The notes under the pieces were generated by a model. That model was not told where the DNA came from and ran no database searches. It saw nothing but the letters and a program-made list of their open reading frames with translations. The position numbers were made by a program, and so were the translations under genes. DNA of 64,000 nucleotides from Platanthera guangdongensis (lineage: Eukaryota > Streptophyta > Magnoliopsida > Asparagales > Orchidaceae), in contig CM077151.1 in the NCBI GenBank assembly GCA_039583875.1, forward strand, positions 111,804,609 to 111,868,608, in the 5' to 3' direction. Below, piece after piece: positions 46,401-58,489 of the stretch (its first letter is position 1; the number at the start of each line of letters is the position of its first letter).

Positions 46401-47185
46401 GGTGGATTCTTAGTATTATTCTTAAGAATTTCATGATCTCCTTCAGTAATTAAACTATATTCCGTTGTTCTATTCATAGCAACACAATTTTCTAGAAAAA
46501 ATAAATGTTCAATAATGTCATCATTTTTATCATATTCTAGATAATTGTTAGTTATGCAAATTTCTAAAGGATCTTTATAATAAAAATTAGAATTTATAGA
46601 AGACATAAAATCATCAATACCATGAGAAAAATAGCAATAATCATCGTTTTCTAAAGATTGTTTCATAGTTTTGCCAATTTGAAAAGTGACTTCATCTTCT
46701 CCAACTCGCAATACTAATTTACCATCAAAAACATCAATAAGTGCTCTAGAAGTAGCTAGAAATGGACGACCTAGTATGAGTGGTACTTCTATATTTTCAT
46801 CCATATCTAAAATAACAAAATCAGCAGGAAATATAAATTTATCTACCTTAACTAATACATCTTCCACTATTCCTCTAGGATACTTAACCGATCGATCTGC
46901 TAATTGAATACTCATTCTTGTTGGGCTAAGTTCTCCTAGGCCTAATTTCAGATATAAATTATAAGGCATTAAATTTATACTTGCTCCTAGATCTGCTAAA
47001 GCCTTATTTACTTGTAAATCACCGATTAAGCATGGAATTGAAAATGAACCGGGATCCTTAAGTTTTTGTGGCAATTTATTTTGCAAAATAGCAGAACATT
47101 CTTCACTTAATGTCACTAATGATAATTCTTCTATTTTCTTTTTATTAGAAATCAAATCCTTAAGAAATTTTGCATATTTAGGCAT
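43486..47185 (-). pseudogene. Element D pol (protease, reverse transcriptase, RNase H, integrase)
   Basis: Ty3-gypsy order on the minus strand. Protease near 47020-46780: ALADLGASINLMP, the D-L-G form usual in Athila/Tat, then PLILGRPFLATS. Reverse transcriptase from 46139: GWRVCIDYRKLND, then RMPFGLCNAPATFQR, then [10 protein letters not shown] at about 45666-45637. RNase [15 protein letters not shown], then [10 protein letters not shown]. Integrase: zinc finger [11 protein letters not shown] / CDSCQ, then [30 protein letters not shown] with the D, D, E triad. It ends LKPYYGEIP...LRLD at 43486. Two frameshifts interrupt it: after the protease region near 46139 and just before FMDD near 45680. 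From there to the end 728 codons are open. Confidence 0.9.
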
Positions 47186-48782
47186 TTGAATAATTTCAGA
47201 AAAGGTAAATTAACATGTAATTGCTTAAACATAGATAAAAATTTATCATACTGCGCATCCATGCGCTCCTTGCTATGCTTTGCTGGGTATGGTAATGCTG
47301 GTTGGTACTCCATCGGTTGTACATTCATGTCGCTTGGTCCTTCGCCGCTAGACTCCATTTTGGGTGCTTCTTTTGCAGGCCTTGGGTCTTGTAACTCCTT
47401 TCCGCTCCTCAATTGAACGGCTTTTGCATGCTCCCTTGGATTTATCTCTGTATTCCCTGGAAGTGTTCCTTGCTGCCTTTCAGAAACCATCCTTGCAAGC
47501 TGACCAATTTGATTTTCCAAGTTCCGAATTGAACCCTCTTGATTTCGGAAGGCTACATCGGTAGTTTGCATAAATTTGGTAAGCACATCTTCCAATGTAC
47601 GCTTCCTTGGTTCCAACTGTGGTTGTTGTCCAAACATGGGCTGCTTCCCTTGATTTCCTTGTCCTCCCCAAGAGAAATTGGGGTGGTTTCACCATCCAGG
47701 ATTATATGTAGAGCTATATGGGTTATTGGCTTGATTGAAAGGTGGCCTAATATTGTTACCCATATAGTCAACATGCTCTTGAACTTGCGGTTCCAACTAG
47801 GCATTCCAGTGCATGAAGGGTCCCATTGTTGAGGTGCCATGGAAGGTGATGCTAAGGCAAGGTTGTCCATCTTTTGGTGAAGTTTCTCCACTTGAATTGC
47901 TAAGGCGGTGACAGCATCTACTTCATAAATTCCTGCGGGCTTGCTAGGCTTTTGTCTTACGGTAGTCCATTGGTAATTGTTCATTGCCATGTCCTCTATC
48001 AACTGCTGAGCCGCTTCAGGTGTCTTGTTGTTCAAAGTTCCTCCACTAGCCGCATCAATCATTTGTTTGGTGGCTGGATTTAGACCATTATAGAAGGTCT
48101 GAATCTGAAGCCATGAAGGTAGAGCATGGTGGGGGCATCTCCTTAACAACTCCTTGAATCGTTCCCATGTGTCGTACAACGATTCAGACTCCAATTGAAT
48201 GTATGTAGAGATGTCATTCCTTAACTTCGCAGTCTTCGCAGGTGGGAAGTACTTCATTAGAAACTTCTCAACCATCATGTCCCAAGTAGTGATCGACCCT
48301 CTAGGTAAGGAATTCAACCACTGCTTCGCCTTATGCCTTAAAGAAAATGGAAACAATCTCAATCGAATGGCGTCGTTGGAAACACCATTGATCTTAAATG
48401 TGTCACATATCTCTAAGAATCCGGACAAGTGGGTGTTAGGATCCTCATCTTGCAAGCCATCATACTGGACATACTGTTGAACCATCTGTATCACACTAGG
48501 CTTCAATTCAAAATTATTGGTAGCTATCGGTGGTCTAACGATGCTCGACCCGGTTCCTTGGAGATTGGGTCTAGCAAAGTCAGACATGGTTTGCTCATTT
48601 TGGTTGGCCATAGTATCTAAGTTTTCAAGATGATTCTCTCCTTGGTTTACTGTCTCCTCTTCTGATAGTCCGTTTGAAATATCTGTGGTATTAATTCCCA
48701 CGTCCCTTAAGTTAGTGTTATGGAGAATTCGTTCTGGGTCAGGATGAAATGGTGCTAGCCCAGAATTTTTGCCCCTGGTCAT
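47186..48782 (-). pseudogene. Element D gag
   Basis: Starts MTRGKNSGLAPFHPD at 48782. Capsid domain (Retrotrans_gag type): LRLFPFSLRHKAKQWLNSLP, then TWDMMVEKFLMKYFPPAK, then ESESLYDTWERFKELLRRCPHH, then FYNGL. The downstream part carries NNPYSSTYNPGW, NFSWGG and TLEDVLTKFM, then ENQIGQLA, all usual in Athila gag. A frameshift near 47800 and a TGA in the NPGW region separate the two halves; the second half (about 47637-47186) overlaps the start of the protease frame. No zinc knuckle is seen, which is usual for this lineage. It coats the RNA; the breaks make this copy defective. Confidence 0.85.
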
Positions 48783-48902
48783 AGACTAACAGACTACAAA
48801 AAAAAATATTACGCAATATAATTATTCAAATACTAATTTACAACTATATAAATAAAAATTGGTAGATCAATAAAGATTAGGATTTCAAAATATTGAAAAC
48901 GA

Positions 48903-48921
48903 TTCCCCGGCAACGGCGCCA
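48903..48921 (-). promoter_or_regulatory. Primer-binding site of element D (tRNA-Asp)
   Basis: Minus strand TGGCGCCGTTGCCGGGG lies six bases inside the LTR end ATCA. It is complementary to the 3' end of plant tRNA-Asp, the primer typical of Athila elements. Confidence 0.9.
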
Positions 48922-48927
48922 AAAACT

Positions 48928-50548
48928 TGATGAATTTTTCTTGCTAACAAGTAATAATTCAATGTGATTTCATTCTACATTCTAATACAATTATGTAGAT
49001 GGACTTAACTAGATTGAATTAGCATTCAGGCAAGCGCACCTATCAATCGTAATATATGAGAAATCTACATCTCGTGTCGTATTCCACAGGGTCGTTTCAA
49101 CTATTCGTACTCACCCTCCCTTTATTTTCATACCTCTAAACAAAAGTGATATTTAAACTACATTAACCTAACTATGACCAATTAGATAATTCAATATTGG
49201 AGAAATAAAAACGATAGAACATGAAGCTTTTAAATAATTACATGAACAATTTCATTTACTAGTTCAATTCTAAGCAATCATGATATGAAAATACTATTAA
49301 ATTTGTGCAATGTAAAGGTTAATTTTTCATCAAAATTCTCTCTCGAGCAATTCCAAATCTAAACCTAAGATAGTAAATTTTCTCTCGAACAATTCACAAC
49401 ACTCAAGTTCGCATTAAACAACATACCTTTATTATTACATAAATTCATGGATTTTATTTCTAAATTAACATGAATTCTTTTATCCGTGTTCTAATTTTCC
49501 AAACAAAATATCTCTCGATCATAGAGTTTGAAATACAAAGTGAATTATCATCACAATATGAACATACTAAATTCATTGCAAATAACCAATTTCTCAATCT
49601 AGTCAATTACAAATTATGTAAAACAAATAAGTAATTCAAAAGGGATGATTAAACTCTTTGTTTGATTGCATAAACACAAATAAAATGCTACAAATATAAC
49701 ATGAACAAGGTGATACATGATTACTAAAATGTTCAAAGCAAAATTCATGCAAATTAAAACATAAATTGAAGATGGATCATCAAGAGAAAGAAAGGATTCA
49801 AGGGATTAATGATTGAATAAAAAATACATAAGAATACCCTTCAATCCTCCTTGTCTTGAATGCTCCCCTTCGGCCTCCAGCAGTTCTCCAATCCAGAAAT
49901 GATCCAAAAGTTCTAAGTAAATTTTTCTACAGGAAATTTATAGTTCCCTTGCAAACAGGTCGGACACGGGGTCGCACACGGCCGTGTGCCAGGCCGTGTG
50001 GACGGTTCCTAGGCGGTTCCTGGGCAGTTTCCCACGAAAAGGCGTGTCTGGTAGTGGGCCGTGTCAGATGACACAGGTATAGACACGGCCGTGTGTGTGG
50101 CCGTGTTCCACAGACATGGGTTGGTCGGCAGCCGTGTGCAAAGATGACACGGGTATGCACACGGGCGTGTGCCATACCCGTGTGAGGCTCCTCTGTCTGC
50201 GCCCAAATTCTTCAGCTCCAGGTGCATAGGACACGGGTAGGCACACGGCCGTGTGTCTGGCCGTGTGCACCAAATTTCTGTCCTGTCATCAGCCATGTAG
50301 ACTCCGTGAACTCCTCTGTTTGCTCCGAAACTTTTAGGTCCATTGGTTGGCATTACCTGCAATAGAAAAATAATAGACTCAGTAAATGGTTTAAAACAAG
50401 AACTGACAAAGACTTCTAAATATGCTCTTCTATCTATGATACGACAATTTCTTTGATATTATCATGAAATCACCACCAAAAGGGGCAGGAAATGGTAGAT
50501 ATGATTACAATTATGATAGTAAAAAGCCTATCATAATCGTACTCATCA
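48928..50548 (-). mobile_element. Element D: 5' LTR
   Basis: 1,621 bp, nearly identical to 38183-39801. Array at 49955-50272, TATA box just beside it. No gene. AGGAT follows at 50549-50553. Confidence 0.95.
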
Positions 50549-52691
50549 AGGATGTAGTAAGGAGTATCATTTGTTGGATTGAGCTTTGGACCAGGAGGAG
50601 AAGGTGCTTTCCTTCTCTTTGTTTCTTTCTTCTTATTTGGATCCTCATCTGAATCCTTATCTTCATCATCATCCTCATCTTCAGACTCTTGAGGATTATC
50701 ATATAAATCATTCAGAGCTTTCAGGGCCTCAGCATAAATAACAGGTTTCTCAGTCTGAGATGGAGCTGTAGGAGAAACTGCAATTGGATATGGAGCTGGA
50801 GAGCTGTCTATGATTGTGCTTTTAGCAACTGCCTTATTCTCTTCTTCAATATCAGCCAAGATCAAAGCATTAAGATCTAGCATAGGAGAGTCATCCATTA
50901 CAAAGCATGGTGCAGAAAAAGTTTCTGGAGGGGATGGAATGACTGTAAGCTCTGGAGCAGCAAAACTGTCTTTGAGTTGTTTGGCAACTGTAGGACTTAT
51001 AGGAGAATAATAGGGAACAATAACCAAAGTTGGCTTGGTATAGTTTGCTGGAAGGAAACTCAAATATGCAGTATCAAAAATTTTCAACAAATTTACTAAA
51101 TCTATTGTGGGTTTTATAATGAAATCACCAGAATTATTTATTTTTGCTGTTACTGACTCATCCATGTCCATGTCAGTTTCAAGAAAATGAATAAAATCAA
51201 TTAAATCTAACTCAGCATCTGCATTTGCTGGTACTTATCCTGGAACTACTGCTGCTGCTACTGCTGTGTCTGTTGCTGCATCTGCTACTGGTTCTGCTGC
51301 AGCCTCTTCATCAAGCATCTCCCCCTTCCTGGTTTCAGTGTGAACTGGAGCCAGGCCCCTTACTGAAGATGGGGTAGCAGTGAGGGCAGAAATCTGGGCA
51401 GAGAGGGAAGATATAGAAGTAGCAAGAGGTGTAATGGCCTCTGCTATTATTGTTTTGAGGAGGGGTGTGATGAGGGCAATGACAGAAGAAATTGTGTAAG
51501 GGTCCAATGGTGGAGTTGCAGAAGGTGTTACAGAAGGTGGTTGAGTGGAGACAGATGGAGGGATGGTAGTAGTGGGTGGGGTTGGAGGAGGAGCATCTGG
51601 AATTTGGACATCCTATGTGGATTGATTTGAAGGAGGAGTAGTGGGAGGAGATGGTAGTAGAGTGAAAGATGGTATGGAGGACAAATGTGGCGGAAGAGGA
51701 GATGAAGGTGGTGTTGGAGCTGGTGAAGCATGAGGAGATTGGGCAGGTGTTCCATGTGGAGATGGAGGAGGTGTAGGAAGATGAGTATGTGTTGGAGAGA
51801 TATGAATGTGGAAAGATGGAGGTGTGGTAGTATGAATGATGGTGTGGACTGTGGAAGGGATTTGGATTTGGAAAGTTGGAAGAGATGAAGGTGGGAGTGA
51901 GATCTCTACAGCAAGGTGGGGAGTGGCTGTAACAGCCCTTGTGCTCTCAGAAGCTCTGGTGGCAGAGGAGGAGGTCTTAGAAGGCTTTGTTATTGTCCTC
52001 TCCCACTTGCCAAACAAGGCACAGGTAAGCCTTTTGCTGGCATTGATGAATATGGTCGGGGAGACCAGTGATTCAGCGGCTTTTTCCTTCAAAAAGATCC
52101 CCAAGATCCTTCCAAAACACACTTCCTTTTTGTTGTTCTTTTTCTTAATCAGATCAAAGATGATCTGAGCCCAGTCCACTTGTTTCTTATTGACTACTGC
52201 ACACATAACCAGAAATTGATGCTGGTTATATAATCGTGTACAGTATTCTTGCCCAGTAAGACTTTCCCAACAATATCTGCAAGAAACTTAAATTTTGCAG
52301 ACAAATGTTTCGCCAGTAATTTATTAGGGTTTTGTCCAGAGTAACCCAACATAGTCAGCATTTGATCATATTCTTCAGAATCAACTTCCAGTTCTTCTTC
52401 ACCATTGTTCAATCCAAAAATTTCAGTTAATACGGCGGAGAGAGAGATAGCGTTACCCGCAATTGATCCAACCATTGTGCTCTCCTCGATTGTTGAAGAT
52501 GTATAAACCCATTCTTTGATCTCAGTTCCAGATAGCTTAATCCTTGTTGTCATCAGGTTATTCAGTTGTTTCTCTTCCAGAAGTTGCAAAATATCCAGAA
52601 ATATGGGGTCGGAATGCTGGAACGAATCAAAGTCGACATCGAAGCCGGTATCGAACTTCATCGCAGCAAGGGTTCCTGTTGGAATCGCCAT
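50549..52691 (-). pseudogene. Element A third ORF, N-terminal part
   Basis: Starts MAIPTGTLAAMKFD at 52691, matching MAVSVAVLAAMKFD in C. The conserved N-terminal block follows: MTTRIKLSGTEIKEWVYT, then MLGYSGQNPNKLLAKHLSAKFKFLADIVGKVLLGK, and after a frameshift near 52200 W.QIIFDLIKKK and ALFGKWER. The middle is Pro/Ser/Thr-rich, with stops near 51613 and 51235. An acidic run (DEDDDEDKDSDED) precedes KKKETKRRK, a likely nuclear localisation signal. Element D interrupts it at 50549 in a region homologous to C near 24230; the rest is at 37462-38182. The frame is the same as that of A pol. No membrane segment is seen. Confidence 0.7.
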
Positions 52692-53081
52692 GAGAGTACC
52701 TGCAAGAGAAAAATTACGATTAAGTGCAAAGGAACTGAAAGCGCGGGACGGAGGTCAAAGAAAATCTAGATATAAGGTTTTCCAAAATATGAATCGACAA
52801 ACTTCGTTCCACGAAAATTGAGAAATTCTTCGACCTAAGATCGACGTAATAATTGACAGTGAAATAATTCGTCGAGCTCAGCATGAAGATTTGAAAACAT
52901 TTCGTCGAGCTCCGTTCGACGAAATTTTTCTGAAGTGGATTCGTCGATCTCCGTTCAACTAAAACAACTTCACTCACAGAGAGTTCATCGACCTCCATTC
53001 GACGAATATCTCCCGAAATGTCCCTAGTTCGTTGAGCTCCGTTCGACGAACTATGGAAAATTCGTCGAGTGAAGACAGAAA
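52692..53081 (-). promoter_or_regulatory. Element A pol-ORF3 spacer: palindromic array (candidate internal promoter)
   Basis: Half-sites TTCGTCGA and TCGACGAA in inverted pairs fill 52798-53065, matching the A LTR motif. Only a weak TATA-like TTATATCT follows (52768-52775), about 80 nt before the ORF3 ATG. A strong pyrimidine tract ending TTGCAG/GTACTC lies directly before the ATG, as in C. This is the weakest TATA of the four spacers. Confidence 0.5.
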
Positions 53082-56000
53082 CTAAACTAAGTCTTCTCTA
53101 TTGATCATTCCAAGCTGATTTATAAATAACAGGTGGTTTCTTTCATCCAAAGGTTTGGTGAAAATGTCAGCTCTTTGTAAATCAGTGTAGATATAGACAA
53201 GTTGAATTTTGTTTTTGTCTACACACTCTCTTATGAAATGATGCCTAATATCTACATACTTAGTCATACTGTGATGTACTGGATTATGTCCTATGGCTAT
53301 AGCACTTATGTTATCACAAAATAAAGTTGAATTATTTAAGTTAAGACCATAGTCCAGAAGTTGATTTTGAATCCACAACATCTGGGAACAACAACTGCCA
53401 GCTGCAATGTATTCTGCCTCAGCAGTTGACGTAGACACAGATGTCTATTTCTTACAAAACCAGGACATTAATCTCATACCTAGGAACTGGCAGGTTCCCG
53501 AAGTTCTTTTCCTGTCCACCCTGCATCCAGCAAAATCAGCATCTGAGTATCCAGTTAACTCAAATTCTGAATCAGTAGGATACCATAGGCCTAGACTTGG
53601 ACAACTCTTTATATATCTCAAAATTCTTTTTAAGAAAATTAGATGAGATTCTTTAGGGTTCACTTGGAACCTAACACAAAGGCATGTGTCAAACATGATA
53701 TCAGGTCTACTAGCTGTAAGATAAAATAGGGACCCAACAATGCCCCTATATAATTTCAGGTCAACAGGTTTCCCATGTGGATCAGAGTCTATTACAGCAT
53801 TTGTAGCCATAAGTGTTTTCTTTGCTGAGGCATTAGCCATCCCAAACTTTTTGAAAAGCTCTTTTGCATATTTAGCTTGAGAGATGAAGATGCCATCAGG
53901 GAGCTGCTTCACTTGGAGACCAAGGAAGTAGGAGAGCTCAACCATGCTACTCATTTCAAATTTGGAATGCATGAGATCAGAGAACCTCTTGTATAATTTT
54001 AAATCAGAAGACCCAAATATGATGTCATCCACATATATTTGTACTAACAATGTTTGGTCCTTATGATGTCTAGTGAAAAGTGTCTTATCTACTATGCCTC
54101 TAATAAACTTATTCCCTATCAAAAACCTAGCTAAGGTCTCATACCAAGTTCTTGGAGCTTGCTTTAGATCATAGAGGGCTTTATGCAATTTTAAAACATG
54201 ATAAGGGTGAGTTGGAGAAATAAAACTTGGAGGTTGTTCAACATAAACCTCTTCTTTTAGTACTCCATTCAGAAAAGCACTCTTCACATCCATCTGGTAC
54301 ACCTTGAATTTCTTGTAGGCAGCATTGGCCAAAAATATTCTGATGGCCTCTAACCATACAACTAGTGTAAAGGTTTGATCATAATCTATGCCTTCTTCCT
54401 GCATGTATCCTTGAGCAACAAGCCTACCCTTATTTCTCACTATTGTACCTTGGGCATCTAGTCTATTTCTGTATACCCATTTGGTTCCAATGACTGGGTA
54501 GTTTTCGGGTCTTGGAACTAAATCCCAAACTCTACATCTCTCAAACTGGTTGAGTTCCTCTTACATTGCAATGATCCAGTGGGGATCCTGCTCAGCATCT
54601 TTTATCGATTGAGGTTCAACCTGAGAGAGAAAATAGGCATGCATCGAATCTTGGTTGAGTTGATGCCTCGTCTGTACACCAACTGATATGTCTCCAATCA
54701 CTTGAGATCTAGGGTGATCCCTTAGTATGACAAGATCATTTGGTGGAGTTGGTTCAGCAATAGTATTTGGAAATAATTCCTCTTGTGGAATTAAGTTTGC
54801 TGTTGAGGGAAATTCAATTCCTTCAGTGCTTTCTTCTTCACTTTCTTCATTGACTTTTGGAGAAGGATGTGTTGGAACCTCTTGGGTGAGGTTAAGTCCA
54901 TCCAAACTCTCACACAAGTGAGGTACCTTCAAAGTGCTATTGGTAGAAATCTATTTCTCCTTGCAAGACATGTTAGTTTTATCAAATGTAACATGAATGG
55001 ATTCCTCAATATTTAAGGTTGATTTATTAAGGACCCTATAAGCTTTGCTTACTTGGGAATATCCTAGAAAAATTCCCTCTTCAGCCTTAGCTTCAAACTT
55101 CCTAATGTATTTCTTGTTGTTGCTATGTATATAACACACACATCCAAATACTTTAAAGTAGTTGATTTTAGGTTTCTTCTCTTTAAGTAATTCATAGGGA
55201 GCCCTATTCTTCAGTTTATGTATTAGGCTTCTGTTCAGGACATAATTTGTAGAGTGTACAGCCTCTGCCCAAAAGGTTAGTTGCATGTAAGCATCTGTAA
55301 GTAATGTACCTGCAGCTTAAATTAGGGTCCTATTTTTCTTTTCAGCTACCCCATTTTGTTGGGGAGTTCTAGGAGCTGAGAAGCAGTGCCTGATACCTTC
55401 CTTCTCACAGAACTCATGCATAAGAAGAGACTCAAACTCTGTACCATGATCACTTCTGAGCAATGCAACATGAATAGAGTACTCAATCTGTATGGTCCTG
55501 AGAAAATTTGTAACAACCTTAAAGGTATCTGACTTAGATCTCAGAAAGGACACCGAAGTGAACCTTGAGACGTCATCTACAATAACTAAGGTGTAGGATT
55601 TCCCTCCTAGGCTTTATACAGTAATGGGTCCAAAGAGATCCATGTGTACCAAATACGAAATCCTAGGTGAGTCACTTTTATTTACTGATTTGAACATAGA
55701 TTTAGTTTGCTTGCCTAGTTGACAAGCCCTACAAAGGCCTTCCTTCTTATAGGGACCAGAAGGTAAGCCTCTTACAAGACTGTCTTTTGATAGCCTAGCA
55801 ATGTTTTCATGTTAACATGTCCTAGCCTTTTATGACACAACTCATTTTGATTGCAAATAATATTAAACAAACAAATGTCTGATTTGGCAGAAAAAAACAA
55901 CTAAGTATATGTTTCCTTGTCTATTTCCAATTAAAATTTTTTGGTTTTCTTTATTAGAAATAATGCAAGAATTGAGTTGAAATGTACCTGATAACCTTCA

Positions 56001-56263
56001 TCACATAATTGGCTTATTGAGATGAGGTTATGCCTGAGTCCACTTATATAGGTCACTTTCTTGAAGGTGACTGCTCTAATCTTCACTTCTCCATAGCCTT
56101 CAGACTGGCCACACTTGGAATCACCAGAGATTACCTTTGGCCCCAGCTTAGACTTGTAGTTGGTTAGGTTGTCCTTGCTTCCAGTCATATGTTTGGAGTA
56201 ACAACTGTCCAGGTACCAAGGCTGATTTGCACCCGGACAGCCCTTTACCTGCAGAGAAAATAA
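53082..56263 (-). pseudogene. Element A pol (protease, integrase, reverse transcriptase, RNase H)
   Basis: Protease: WYLDSCYSKHMTG near 56215, where the D-S-G active site reads D-S-C. Integrase: a frameshift disrupts the zinc finger near 55800, then LRSDHGTEF and NGVAEKKNRTL. Reverse transcriptase from about 54560: [11 protein letters not shown], then IYVDDIIFG (intact) near 54030. RNase [24 protein letters not shown], then STAEAEYIAAGSCC and FTKPLDE. Stops lie near 55317 (TAA), 54933 (TAG), 54561 (TAA) and 53442 (TAG). Apart from these the frame from the integrase to 53082 is continuous and shared with ORF3. It ends INREDLV-stop at 53082. Confidence 0.85.
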
Positions 56264-58380
56264 TTATTTGTTTTTGACCCAGGTTACCTTGGGTCCTTTA
56301 TTTTGCTGATAAGAAAAACTAGATATTACAGAAAACTCTGGTTTGATTTGTATCCTAGTGGATGATATCTTCAAGGTGGTATGATCCAATCAGCTAATGG
56401 ATTAAATGGTTTCCTAGATTTATTGAGGTTGTTGTTATAGTTATAATTTCTGTTAATTCTTTCTGGGTTCGACGAATTATTATGAGTTCGTCGACTAGAG
56501 TTCAACGAATTGGGATGAGATCGTCGATCTCTGCCTAGAGAATGAACATAGTCACTTTCTGTGCCCCAAGTTCGTCGATCTCTGCTCGACGAACCATACA
56601 GAGTTCGTCGATCGCAGTTAGATGAATGATTATAGCTAAGATTTGCGTTCAGCGTTCGTCAAGTTGAGTTTGACGAACTGGCCACATTTCGTCGATCTGA
56701 GTTCGACGAAATCTGCTGAACTTTGTTTTTTACTTGTATTTTGGTTTCTGTTATTTTGACCTATTGATTTTGGAACAACTTCTAAGGTTTGTTTATTGTT
56801 CATTATTTCTTTCCCCTTAGCCGAAACAAACTTGATGGGGGTTGACAAAATGTTTTTCTTGAGAATAGGGGGCAAACATGATGATGCACCCAAGCCTAGT
56901 TTGCCATTCAATCTGGCATTAACTGTGCTTATAATGTCCATCATCTTGAGGCTTCTCCCATTGAGAGTCTCCTAAAGTTGTTTACCCGCACATAACTCAG
57001 TCTTTAACATTATAATTTGTTCATTAACTAAGATTAATTCATCCTTTAACCTATTGTTTTTAGAGTTAACAGTCTCTAGGTTTCCTAGTTTTTCCCTAAG
57101 AGTCTTAATTTTCTTTTTTGAGTTAATTAGATCTATGCACATGGTTTTGAATTCAGATTTAAATGATTCAGAATTATAATCAAAAGGAGATAATACCTTG
57201 TCAGCTTCAAAATCTGAAACTGCTTCATTTTCAGAATCTTCTTCTTCTGAATGACTCCTGGAGGCATCAATGGCCATTAGACAGACTTCTTTGGCCCTTG
57301 CCTCTTCTTCATCTTCATTGGAGCTGGAAGATGTTGATTCATCCTCAGTTTCACTCCAGGATTCAGCCACAAAACCTTTCTCCTTCTTCTTGTATTTGCT
57401 GGAGGAAGGCCTGCTGTTGTGTTGTCTTCTTGTGTCCTTCTCTCTTCCCTTCTCCTTCTTCTAATTCTATGGACACTTAGAGATGAAGTGTCCACGTTTC
57501 CTGCAACCAAAACACACCAGTTCTTTAGTTGGTGTTTTTTCATACATTGGCTTGTCATCCTGCCTGGATGACTTTATCCTGAAGTCTTTCCTTGCCATCT
57601 TGTAAAATATTTTGGCAAATAAAGACATCAGTTCTTCATTCATGGTTGGAGTCTCTGTCTCCTCAGTAGCCTTGAAAGAAATGTTGTGCTCTTTTCTTGC
57701 TGGAGGAGGTGTTCTCTGCTCAGCTGCCTCTCTGGATTTGATCAGCTGTTTATAGGACTTAAGCTTTCCTAAAAGAGATTCAGTGGAAATCTCATTTAGG
57801 CTTCTGGCCTCCTTGATGGCCCAAATCCTTGAATCTCATGGGCTTGGGAAGCATATAAGGATCTTACCATTCACCTCTGTGAGGGTGATGTCCTTGTCCA
57901 AGGTTTTTTGCTCATTGATGATTGATCTTAACCTGTTGTACATATTAGCTACTGTCTCAGCTTCTTCCTTCTTCAAATTCTCATATAGGGATATGAGATT
58001 GGATCTCCTGTCCTTCCTTTCATATGCAGATCCTGCTACCTTTTGATTTAGAGAATCCCAGATGGCCTTGGCTGATATGCATTCAACACCTTTTGAAATA
58101 TGTCATCAGACATTGTTTGGGCCAGAATATTCATGGCATTGGCATCAACAACTTTAGCCTTCTTCTGGGCTTCAGTCCACTCAGGTGGTGGAACTGCATT
58201 TGTGCTTGAAGCTGTTGTAGATGTGGAGGCAGTGGCTTCAGGAGGGCCTGTCATAATAGAATTAAAAATATCCTCATCAATAGAGTTCATGTACAATTTG
58301 ATTCGTGCCTTCCAGATGGAAAACTTATTCAGATTGCATACTGGAGGTCTGGTGCTTGCATAATCTTTGTTCTGTGCCAT
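56264..58380 (-). pseudogene. Element A gag
   Basis: Starts MAQNKDYASTRPPV at 58380, then FSIWKARIKLYMNSIDEDIFN. A frameshift near 58090 and several stops (near 57840, 57470, 56970 and 56640) break it. Zinc knuckle CFGCRKRGHFISKC (C-X2-C-X4-H-X4-C) lies near 57510. Acidic ESWSETEDES and coiled-coil segments follow as in C. The 3' end contains the palindromic array at 56466-56712. The gag end GPKVTWVKNK-stop (TAA at 56264-56266) is in frame with pol and placed as in B and C. Confidence 0.75.
56466..56712 (-). repeat. Palindromic array inside the 3' end of A gag
   Basis: TTCGTCGA / TCGACGAA inverted pairs, same motif as LTR A (36508-37095, 59570-60155) and spacer 52798-53065. In C the equivalent array is at the same place in gag, but with ATCGTCGA half-sites. 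Confidence 0.8.
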
Positions 58381-58475
58381 GTTGTGTGAGTAATCTTAAA
58401 TAAAAATAAAAGAATAGATTTGATCTAACACAGGATCTTTGGTTCAAGGGTTAGCTTGTACAACCAAATGAACTT

Positions 58476-58487
58476 GCTCTGATACCA
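58476..58487 (-). promoter_or_regulatory. Primer-binding site of element A (initiator Met tRNA)
   Basis: Minus strand TGGTATCAGAGC two bases after the LTR end CTTTCA, complementary to plant initiator Met tRNA. Confidence 0.9.
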
Positions 58488-58489
58488 AT

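Larger units (their letters stand above)
38183..50548 (-). mobile_element. Element D: Athila-type Ty3-gypsy element
   Basis: 12,366 bp bounded by TGATGA...TCATCA LTRs, inserted in the third ORF of A with target duplication AGGAT (38178-38182 and 50549-50553). The LTRs (1,619 and 1,621 bp) differ by only nine changes that I can count: seven substitutions and two single-base indels. Order on the minus strand: 5' LTR, tRNA-Asp primer site, gag, protease, RT/RNase H/integrase, spacer with array and TATA, Athila-type extra ORF, long 3' untranslated region, polypurine tract, 3' LTR. Confidence 0.95.
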
